NCBI GenBank assembly: GCA_037903475.1
Contig: JBAJFG010000015.1
Coordinates: 310,001 to 374,000 of the forward strand
Origin: Ancylostoma caninum
Lineage: Eukaryota; Nematoda; Chromadorea; Rhabditida; Ancylostomatidae
Direction: 5' to 3'
DNA length: 64,000 nt
Within the stretch, counting starts at the first letter, position 1, and every line of letters begins with the position of its first letter. The notes beneath the pieces were generated by a model. It was not told the origin of the DNA, ran no database searches, and worked only from the letters and a program-made list of their open reading frames with translations. Of the stretch, positions 40,901-52,900 are shown in pieces. The position numbers and the translations under genes are program-made.

Positions 40901-43900
40901 CAGCCAGCATTTCTTGGAAGAGAGTAGGTGAGAAAGAATTCTTGGGCGCTTTATCAGTGTTTTTGTCATCCTTACTGTCTTACATTTAAAAGATTAACAT
41001 GTCTTGTGCCGAGAATGGGGGTCATTTGTCACGTCGAGTCAAAATGCGATGTCGATACTCAGCGCGCCAATTTTGAATTTTGAAAATGCAGGAAAATGGA
41101 CGCACGGAAAGAGATTCTCTAACTCAGCCTAAAAATATGGTTTGCAGTGGTGTCGCGGAATGATGTAGTAGGCGTGAAGGACCTCATTTCAGGCGAAATG
41201 GAGGAGGGGATGGGGGAGATATTTAGAACAAGGGAGAGTAGATTATTTGCTTGAACTGGGGTTATGTAAGAGAATTGAACGGAGGTGATGATATATAATA
41301 GATCTAGACGGCGACTGTGAATTTATTCCAAGCCAGTGGAGATTTCTTTCCAAAAAATGAGCGCTGGATCACTAGTACACGTTAATATGTGCTCCATTTA
41401 AGTTAGTTCCAGATTTTCGAAGACAATTTTCCTGATTTTTTTATTGTCAAACCTACAAAATCCTCGAGATTTTATCATTTACAGTGTTTGACTTCCTCTT
41501 CTCACTTTTCCACCACTGAAATTTTCCAGGACATCTACTATAATTAGCTATTTTATTTGCTTTTGCTCGATTTGAGCGGTAATTTCACTAACAAACCTCT
41601 TATCAGATTTTTCCTCTGCAATGCCTTGCGCACCTTGGTTTATGATCGGCTGGTTTCCAATCCAAAGTGGGCAAAATTTGTCCACATATGGTTTTAGGGA
41701 TTAATACGACCACTGGGAGGGCTGTTGTAGCAGGATGATCTTAACAAGGGGTAACTCAAATTCTTGGATGCCATAGGTTCTAATTTTGCTCCTCCAAATA
41801 ATTTGGCTTCTATGTGTGTTGAAGTTGAGTTCAAAAATTGATTAATGTGTTTTGATGCAGTTTCTCAGAAAAAGCAGAGGTTATGATCCTTAAATAAGGA
41901 ACGAAGATAGGATACTGTCGATAAAGAAAGCCTCAAAAAACCGACATTTAAAGGATTTCACTTGAAATATTTATTTATTTATTACACCAGTAATCAGGCT
42001 CACTTATGAAAATATTCACGGCAAAGTTGTGTGAGGAATTTCAGAAAATGCACGAGATCCATCGAAATCTGAACTTTTTTTAAAATTTTTGGCACCCTGC
42101 CAATTATAGTATATCATTACGTATTGTTATGTGTGCAAAAGACCGCATTCCTAACAATAAGCCTTTTTCGTTTTTTTCCCCAAAAAAAAGCCCTGGAATC
42201 CCCTCCAACGCCCCATTTCGATGGCGTCACTAACAGCTGTGGGCGACCGATGGTGGTTGACGATCCGCAGCTGCAGCAGCAAAACGAACTCGTGTTCTTG
42301 GTGTTTTCTGAGGATTTGCGTGGGGGGAAGTTCACAAAATGCGGATGATGTCACCGGCATTGTCAGCTGTTTAGTCATGCATGCACATGCGTGGGATGTA
42401 GAAAAACGGGTTTAAATTTGGTTGGGAATATTTCTACGGTTTTTACTTGTTTCTTGACGAGCAGGTAAAAGATGCGGACACCGTCAGGGGGCGTGGGAAG
42501 AAGTGGAATCCGCCCCCCCCCCCCGCCCCCCGCAGGGAACTCGGATGGCCAGAATTTCAAAAATAAAGTTGTTAGAATAAATTTCAGTATTAAGTAAAAT
42601 AAATATTTGGAGAATAATTATAGGAATAAGAGATTGAGAGTGGCCCAATACAGATTTTCCTCTTTTCTTGTTTTCCTCTTTTATGTGTTATTTTGAGAAT
42701 TTTGGCAAACCATCTTCGTGGATTGAGGTAGAGGGGTAACAGGATGTTTAAAATTATGCTTCTTCAACGATGAGAATATAAGGGCCAAGCTGTCTGGTCA
42801 TTGGGCCACTAAAAAAACGAGATTCGTCCAAATCCCATACCATGAGCCCCTTCTTGTCTGATCCTGTGTATTTAGCCCAACATAACCAGCTGCTGCTTGG
42901 TCCTGGTGGGAAATGGATCATATCCCTGCTGCTTAATGGTTCCCTAAAAAAGTTTCCTCTACTACGGTAATGGACTTGTGCGAAACACGGAAAATCAGTG
43001 AAATTATTTGGGGACCAGTTCTCACTTTTTATGGAATCTCTTGGTCACGAATTTCAATACTCACTAGAACTTCCTGCTATAGTTACCGTACAAGAAATGG
43101 AATTGTAAACTGACCTGTAAAGGAAAGACAGTTAGGCAAGAGAGACCGCTGGGGACCAGTTTTCGCGCAGGCAGCCTTTACTATATATTTTACGCTGCGT
43201 TGCATAGTGAGCTTACAAACAATGCCTCCGATGGTTAAAATTGCTGGCTCAGCAGTATTCAGCTTTATTTTCTCTCCAATTGTACGTCCTAAAAAGTATT
43301 CTCACGCACTTTTTATGTAAAGAGGAAATAACCCTTAACCCCTCACGTGATGAAATATGCCAAGCGATGAAGTCATAACATTGATTACCCAGCGACCAGG
43401 ATTTTTTCCGGATTGTCGTCCTATTTTTTCCTACTGAGCTGGTTTTTCTCCCGAGGAGACAACGACTGCCACTTGTAGATTTGTGTCAACTGGCTAGTGC
43501 ATCGAAAGGGCTCTAGAGATATTTGCTCCCCACAGGAAGTCCTAGTATCACAGTTATGAGGTTGGTGCATAATTAATGCGGTTTTTTTGCGACTTCTCTT
43601 CTCGTTGAGAAATAATGCATTTCAAATGAATTTTTCATGGAAATATTCCTCAGTTCTTGCTTATTAGAGATGCTAGCGGGAACTTTCACCATCTTACGCT
43701 CTATCACTTCGGGAAATCTTTGAATGTAGCACAGTCATTTTGTGATCTTAGCGAACTTTCTGGCTTAGCAAAGCTGAAAAAATTTCATTTTAATACTTAT
43801 CAAGCTCCATAGGTGAAGAAGGAAGAGGTCAGCTTTCAATTTTTGAGCACCAAGAAATTTGGGCAGCCGTGGAAGAGGACGAAAGCTCGACAGCGAGAAT

Positions 43901-46900
43901 CCTGGCCGAATACTTTGATGTGGATCATTCGAACATCGTTCTCCATCTAAAAAGCTCCGAAAGGCATGAAAATGGCTTAATGAGTCCTCATGAGCTGTTA
44001 GCGGGAATTTCCACAGATTTTCTGCAGCATAACGAGCAGAATTTATTTCTGAACAATCTCGTCAACAGAACCTCCTTCACTTCCACTGCTAGCAGAAGTT
44101 CCTAGTCGTCGAAATTTGATCGTAGAGCTCTTTCTTCTTTATCTACAAGGATTCTTCAAGGAATGCACTGAACTGGTTCAATTAATTCAACATTTCTTGA
44201 CTTAGGCTTGCCTACTTTCCTCGAGCCAAGATTTCGTAGAAATCGCGAAGTGGCGATGCTGTATTACAGCATTTTCTGGATTAGTAGAGCAGGCGCCGGC
44301 GAATATGGGTACGACTTTCGATGACATCTTCGTAGAAAGAAAATAGAGAAAAGAGGATATTTCCCCAGAAAAATCAATCAAAAAGCTTTTATTATTGAAG
44401 AAAAAAAGAAGTGAAGTCGCAAAAGACGCCGCATTAGTCACGCATCAACCTAATATATCAAATATATCAAAGTTGAATGGTTCGGATAGTGAATAGTATG
44501 TACGTCGAATTTCGGTACAACATTAGAGAACTGCTTTGATCCTACAAAACTATTTTCTATTTCTTATAGAGTGATTATTGCATCAGAAGCGAATCAGTAG
44601 TGAGCTTTTCGGAATAAAAGGGACACTGGTGTAGTCTGGATAATTCATCGCAGGCCGGACAATAAATTTCGAGAAGTGACTAGCACATTAGAACTGCTGA
44701 CACTATTCGATTGCGGCTGACAACGAGTGATTGATTGACATTGTGCTTAACATGAAATTACACAGTTTTTTTTAAACATCCTGGTGAATGGGAATAACTG
44801 TGGTGTATATAATTCTGGAAAAATTCAGACATCTTGAAGTACTACCAAAGACTTACTGGTAAGGTTATACAGGGGTTGTCTACATAAACAGGGCTTTTTG
44901 AACTCTAAATCTAGTCTAAGACCTAGGAATTTCTTTCCTCCGTCGTTAAATTTATTTCTGGCCGTTCTGCCCGATTTTCTACTCGGATGTATTATGGAAT
45001 AAAAAATAGAGTTCTGGAAGGGGGGGGGGGGTACTAAATGGTTCGAAATATCTCCATGTAAACTCCATTTCTTAAGTTTCTTACTGCTCGCTTTCTCAAT
45101 TTTAAATGTGCTTAAGTTTTTTCAAGTCTTAATGCTTTCTGAATCCAAATTTGTAAATTTATTATTCTTGTTTCCCCTCCGCTAACATTAAGTAGATCAC
45201 AGGATGGGAGTAGTGGTAGTTTTTAAACTCCTATTATTCTAAATTTTGTTTATATGTAGTAAATACAGTTATATATTCATGTGTTTATAGTTGGAGATGG
45301 TTGGGGGGGGGGGGGAAGGAGGGGAGAGGGATTTGCTATGGCATTCCATAAATGGCCTACGGTAGGGTTTAATTCGTGCATTTTGTAACTTTTTTGTAGA
45401 AAATTTATATAATGCAATTTTATAGTCGACTTACAGTGCATGTCCAGGTCTAAAAAACACGATGGGACGGAGTAAATATATGATATAAATAGCATAAATA
45501 CCAAAAAATATATAAAAAGGAACAGTTAATGCCTTTTGTTACGAAGGAATACAGATGAAAGGGCTCAATTTAGAGCAAAACTCTCGTTTTATTGACTTTT
45601 CACCTACACGGACAACTACCACAAATTTTCAGCCACTACCGGCACCACTCTTGAAATGCAAGGTACAAGAGTGACACGAACACAGTACGGCTTCCGAACG
45701 TTACAAGAGTCATCGGCAAAGATGTGCCTCAAAGTTACTGGATATCCACTGCCAGAGATCACTTGGTAAGTTACATGCAATTTTTGGAGCCTGTGGGCGT
45801 GGCTTATCCCCCTGGTGGACTCCTGCTGCCCCTGAAAAACTATGAACTTTGGAAATTCTGCTGTTTCTCGCTTGTAATAATAAACGCGAGCAAATTATGC
45901 ATACAGTATATTAGCGTTGCATATTGATTTATTGATTTTTGATGTGGTTTGTTTAGGTATAAAGATGATGTACAGCTTCATGAAGATGAACGACACACAT
46001 TCTACGCCGACGAGGACGGCTTCTTCGCAATGACTATTGATCCAGTGCAGGTAATCAATAATGCATCTTGTAGCACAGAGCAATTGAAAGTTCTGTATTA
46101 CTTTTAGATAATGCGCGCGTAGAAAATATTGGCTGAATGCCAGAAATATTGATTTTATTGATTACAGGTCGAAGACACTGGCCGCTACACATGTATGGCA
46201 ACGAACGAATATGGTCAAGCTTCCACATCTGCTTTCTTCCGAGTACTGAAGGTAATCGATATTGGTGGATCCCGCGACGAGTGCGTTTCGATCGATAAAA
46301 TATCGAATGATCCAATTCCAGGTCGAGAAAGAAGCTGCACCACCAAGATTTGTAAATACTCTAAAGGATCAAGAATGCAAAGAGGGCGAAGTGATCAGTT
46401 TCGAATGCGAGGTGGGCGGGACTTAGCTCATCGCTCATTGGCTCATGCATGGATTCGCTAGTTTAGGTCGAAGGTTGGCCAGAACCTGAACTTGTCTGGT
46501 TGGTTGATGATCAACCACTACGACCATCACATGACTTTAAGATAGAATACGATGGTATGAATGCAAAACTTGAAATCAGGTGAGCATCTTGTTTTTTTTT
46601 TGTTTACTGTCTCAAAAGTCGCGCACGGGTCGCTGCAGTCTTATCCCGTACGTGACTTCTGCGTCACATCCTTAGAGGAGTGTGTTTTCTTTACAAAATC
46701 TCATTTTTTAGCATTTTTTCTCGAGTTTTTCCTTTTCCAGGTCGAATACCATTTGCATAACAAACCATTTCCAGAGACGCGCAACCAGACGACACTGGCG
46801 TCTATTGCGTGAAAATCCAGAACGAATTCGGAACAGCTGAGAGCAAAGCCGAATTGACTGTGATACCAGATCCAGACAAGAACCACGTGGCTCCAGAGTT

Positions 46901-49900
46901 CCAGGTAAGATGTGGAGCAAATTCCTTGGGGCTTTTTTGAAGAAGTTTTTGATTTTCCTTATTCTTTCAAGTTCATTTTGACGGCGGCGTTTTTGATCTA
47001 GACAGAGCTCTTCAGCAGTCTTTTCAAATAGTTTCTTCCCGATAAGTTGAGGATTTGCCAGGGGAGGGGGCTTTTTATGATGCAATATTCCGCCTCTTCC
47101 TTTTTTCATTTGCTTCCCTTATCTCACATAAATAAAATTTGAATAACGAGAAAGTCCAGAATTCTATTGGGATTCTGTCAGAAAAAAAAGATCCGTTTAG
47201 GAAAAAAGTCGCTTTCCACGCCCTATGGCTAAAATGTGCTCCATCCATACGGCTGGAACAGCTGGGACAGCAGAAATCTTGGAGAACATGTTTTTTTTTT
47301 TCAATGCATGTCTAAACTAGCACAAAAAGCTAGTTCAGATCTTCTACATATTTTTTCAACACAGAATCCATGGAAATTTCACGGCTGAAATTCTGTTTTT
47401 GCATCTCTTTAATTACTGCATGTTCACCATGGAATATTAACAGGAAAAGAAACTGATAAATCGGATGAGAATTGAAACAAAAAGATTCGTGAAGCCATTG
47501 TTACCTTCACTACTGTCATATCCGAACAGATAGATAACAATGCCAGGGCTGAGCGGTCCTAGCGCTTTTGATTTCTCAAAGTCCCTTTGATGTTGTTTAC
47601 TATAGTTAGGACCGAATAATGCATAGGATACCTATCGATTCACTCGGAATTCGACGATTCTATTTTGAATAAGTCTATAGTTGGAATGTTTGAAAACGTG
47701 CGAGCAATACATCCCTTCAGGAATGATAAGGAGGCATCTAGGTCCCTTTTTTTGAACATTTGAATTCCTCGGATTTAGTCTTGAACGAATAATTGAATGT
47801 ATTGAGTTTTTCGAATTTTATTCGGTCCTGAGTATATTGTTTACATACATTCTGCGGCGTTAAGAGGAGTTGAACACTGTTTGCATAAGCTAAACAAAGC
47901 ATTGAAGGCGCTAGAAGCCTGATAATCCATAGCGCTGCGGAAGAACCGCAGAAGTACGTAGAAGAGAGTGGCTTGGTGACCTATCCCGACTGAGAATAGT
48001 CGTCTGGCCGACCCCATCACCCTCCGTCACCTACGACAGGCCTCGACAATACTAGCACCGTAACAACCCCTCGTTTCATAATAAGGCCAGGATGAAACGG
48101 GAAAATTTCCAAAAATGTTACGAATTTTTTCTGAAAGTTTGAGTGTGATGATGTAGGAAAGAACTGGAAAATTTTCTTCTGCGAATTAGTTTTACATAGA
48201 GGCGAAATTCATTGGAACCTTATTTTCTTTTCCTACATAAATCCTAAAGCATTGAATCCTAGAACTTTTTTATTCACATTTGCCCCATAGACGCGAATTT
48301 TTGAACAATTTTTGAGCTTTCATCGTAACTGTCAACAATATTAGTTGTCTTCTAAACTTTGCGCACCTAAATTGTATCAAATAAATAGATAAATATTCCC
48401 TATAGATGCGTTTACTTCTATCACTACATGCAGCAACGTTCATCGATCGATTATTGATTTTTATGGCTAATTTTAGGCCACCATAGAAGACGTGGAATGT
48501 GACGAAGGTGACGAAGTACGATTCAAATCAGTGATCACTGGTGATCCTAATCCAGACATCATATGGATGATCAATGGAATTCCGTTGACTGAGTCAGAGA
48601 AGGTAATCCTATCGATCGTTGCGATTGATCCTCTCCTAAGTTATTGATTTTTCCAGATCCGTTTCATTTCCGAAGATGGTATCTGCATTCTGATTATTAA
48701 AGACGTGACACGGCATTTTGATGGCACAGTAACCTGCCAGGTGAGCAGCTGGGATTTTTCCACTCGTTCTTTGTGCTCTCTGCAATTTGTTCACTGTTTC
48801 GTGCGGGATTTGTTTCTCGATGTCCTCACAGCTGTTCTAATCTATCTATCACAACACCCAACCACCACCTACATTACACTCACCCCCGCATTCGACAGCA
48901 GCAGAATTATAGGGAGAGGATGTTTTGAGTGGTCATAAAATAATCGCTGAACTGGTAATCCGTGGGAAAGGCGAGCTCAACTGTGGGAATGGATTATGAG
49001 AGGGACTCTCTTGGAAAAGATAGGGTTCTGGGTTTGGTGGTTATGATCCCATGCAGAACCCATAGGTATTTGATGGCTATTGATCCATCCGTTGAGTTTT
49101 CGGTCTAGTAGCATGATTAACACAATGATTTATTATTACTTCTCATCCCAGAGTTCCTCCATAACCAAGAAATCTAGTGATTTACTCTTTGTATTCTGTT
49201 TTTTCCTCCAATTATGTTTTGACTAAAATTTAACTGAAGTACAGATTGAAAATGATAACCTAGTGATCAATCGATTTATCGATTATGCTTTTGGAATACA
49301 GTAGGATTTTTTTGAGCTGTTAGCCAAGATGGTTATCGATCTTTATTGAGGCTAACGTTTCGGCGATGTCGCCTTCGTCAGAGCCTTAGATGCGGACACG
49401 GTGGTGAAATAGCGTACCACTGGAATCCTACTGTATTCCAAAAGCACAATCAATATGCCAAGATTCAAGGACAGTCGAACATGGAAATTGTTAGAATCGA
49501 TTTATCGATTGTTGACTTTCCAAGTCAACGTAAAATTATCCGAGCACTCTCAACACTCTCAACCGAAGAATATGAAGTTTTTTATTAGTGCCGGTATAGC
49601 AGCTCATCGTCCCAAATTGGATGGAATGGGTGTGGTTTTCCAGAAATTTCCAGAGACAAAGTGCTCTGACTGGACAGGAACGTGCTTGGTTGCTTATCCA
49701 TAAAATTCAGGATTTCCATTTTCACCGCTACCAGCTGCTATACCAGCTGCTATACTTCCAACTTTATTCTCAGCATTCCTCACATCTATTTGTTTTAAAT
49801 AATGTGGGCCTGCTTGAAAGCCTCTAAAGTACAAAATGTAACCTCACCTTTCTAATTTCAAAGAAATAGTTTGTTGCTCAGCTAACGCCACTCATTCCCA

Positions 49901-52900
49901 GCTTTTTTTTTCATTTGTAAGAAGTGAAAATGAATGAATTAATACGATGAAGCGCTTTTCTACCTTTGCCAGTAATAAATCCTAGTGTTCCCCGAAGTTC
50001 TTGCCTTTTTTCAAGCAGCAGGCAGATCATTACTTTCTGGAGTGCACGCTGCCGCAGTCATATGATTGTCATCCTTCTTACAGGGCACAAATCGCCTCGG
50101 AACCACCAGCTGCGATGGTCGGCTCAAAGTTCGAGTACCGCCAGCACCTCCATCGTTCGCAAAACCACTGGAGGACAGGATTGTTCAGGAAAATGCTGTG
50201 GTTGGTGGATTGAAATTGATGAATGGGAATAGTTTGCTTTAGACGGAGTAAAGCCATCAAACGAATGGGGCAAGGAAATCAGAGGAAAAGTTATAAAAAT
50301 TCGAATTATTTATTTATTATTTATTTATTAAATGCACTCTAGGTGCTCACATGTTAGGAAAACAAAAAATTGGAAGCGGAAGACAGAATTATCGAAACCA
50401 ACAACAAGGTTGTCAAGACCAATAAGAAGCTTATGCATTGAAAAAGAAAACAAAAAAGTTTCATCATACTTCTGGCACTAAATCTTAGGGTGTACCTCGA
50501 GTTGACTTGAATTAAAAAATAATTATTATTTGTTTTCCGGGATCATTCCTGGAATTCATAGTGAGGACTGTAATAACCTATTTACGTCTGAGAAACTTGA
50601 GCTAGTGATTTTAACTTGGTTCAGCTATTCCACGGTTTTCATGGTTATAGAGTTCGATTTTTCACAAAAAATTTGAATTTTCGAAATATCCATGTATGAA
50701 TGTAGCGCTAAAACGCCTCCAATTTCGACCATCTGAAATCTTTCGTGAAATCCACCTGTCGATCACATCCTCGAGAAAGAACCCTTTGTTACTTTAAACA
50801 ATCACATAAGAAGGAAATCTTTACATTGTAACGCGTGCCGCTTATTTTTACTGGCAGCCATTGCGGCATTGTTATTTCATCACCTATACCACTGTTTCTT
50901 CAAGGTCTCATTCGAAGTCGATGTACTCGGTTGGCCAGAGCCTAAAGTCTCGTTCTTCCTGAAAGGAAAAGAGGTAAATTCTCACTGAGTAGCTGTTGAT
51001 TTTGCGCTGACCTTGACGCGACTTTTTGCTGCTTTTCAGCTTAAACACGGCGTCGACGGGGTCGAAATCGCTGGTGCCGACGGCTACTACAAGGTGATCA
51101 TCTCCGGATGCAAGATGGACGAGCACGACGGAGAGATCGTGTGTCGCGCGGTGAACGAGCATGGCACCGCGGAGAGCCGAGCTCGGCTCACCGTCGAGCC
51201 GATCGAGGAGGAGTCGAGGAGCGCTCCGACGTTCATCAAAGACATCGAGGATCAGGTGAGACCGAGGGTAAAGTCATAGTAGGTTGACTGGGTCAAATTA
51301 TGAGAATTTGGGCGCGATTTCTATGCAGTGATTCATTGCTGAATTGATAGGATTCTTGTACAAATGGACTGAGGACTGCCGGTCATCCTACTCCAGTGAT
51401 CGCTTCAATTTTTCATGCTCAGAGCTCGATCTTTGCTGAGAGTTCTAGTTCCAAGAGTAATTCCGATTCCTGGCTTCAAGGAGACGGCCCTGAGCCTTGG
51501 CTTCCCTCCACCCCCGGCACCCTACTTTGAAAATATTCTTCAGAAAGTTGATTTGCAGCTGCAGCCGATGTCGCCGCCTTTTCTTTGTAATTCGATCTCA
51601 TGTAGTTTTTCTTACTGAAGAAATCTACGTTCTAGCGAGCCTGCTGATGAAAAAATGGGAGAAAACCTATAGATGAACCTCGGGATTTTCCCCGTCCGCT
51701 CAGTAGAACAGGTTCTTAGCCAGAAAAGACTTTTCGATTTTTAATTACTTGTTTCTTATCTTGGTGATCGTTTTAATGTTGTGGTTTATTACTCTCAAAG
51801 AATTCGGAAAAATTCTTTATCCAGACCAAATTAGGTGCAACAGGGTAACCTAACCACCAAGGCACAGACTAATCACTATCCAATCTTCCTAGTATTACGT
51901 AGTCTATACGGTTATTAATAAGTAGTGCTACCTCTAACAGGTCTAGTTGGATATCGTTTCATGAATTTCAGCTCAAGGTGGATGACTATTTGCATGAAAA
52001 GCATTTAGCATCGTTCAGAAATTGGGCCATTTTTATTTCAACCTGTACAAAACTACATTCTGCTGAGGGATGGGACCTGAAAAGATAAAAAAAGGAGTTA
52101 TTCTCACTTCCATGGAGCTCTCCTTATACCTAATTCGATTATTGTCGTTCATGTTCTAACATTGAAAACAAGAGCTGTGGCAGTTTTTATTGTCTGCGTC
52201 TGTATAGCAATAATTCTTCCTCAACTGATCAAAAACTCCTTCTTAACTTCTTCGCTGACATATGCAACTGCCACTTAGCGATCAATCATCGATTTTTTGC
52301 CAGCGCTTTGCGGTGAGCAAGCCGCCTACAGGCTGTTTGACCGCTGTTGCTTGTTGCTTGCCATTCGCTTGCACTGTTGTTTCAACATATTTTTGTGCCC
52401 CGTCAAGTATATCCTCGTATTGTAGCAGATTGACATCAGGTTTTCCGCATATCGACGCGCGTATCGCATTTGATCGGCGTTGTAAAAACGCCCGAAGAAT
52501 CCATGCTTGCTCGTCGCGTGTTGCGTGTTGTTTTCGACACTGCAACTACGGCAACTGCCTGTCGACGAGGTTAGGCACCTCAACGCGCGTTTGCCCTCCT
52601 CGAACACACACACAACCACACGAGCGATTCACTCGACTGCCGCGACATTTCCTACCAGTTCTGTCTGGTTTACTTGTTTGTATATAAGGTTTTAGGTAAT
52701 GTAATGCCAATTCTATCTGAATGCTCCGCCAAATTTCTACTATGTTCCGTTTTCAGACCGTCAAATACGGCGTGCACGCCGTATTTGAAACGACAGTCAG
52801 GGGTAGTCCGAATCCAGAAGTCACTTGGTTCATCAACGGCGTGAAGATGGACAAGGACACACCAGGAGTGAAAATCGAGGTGAGTTAAATGTGTTCAAGG

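Noticed and set aside
44202..44441. Minus-strand 79-codon frame
   Set aside because: It lies within the decayed mariner element and is antisense to its remains.
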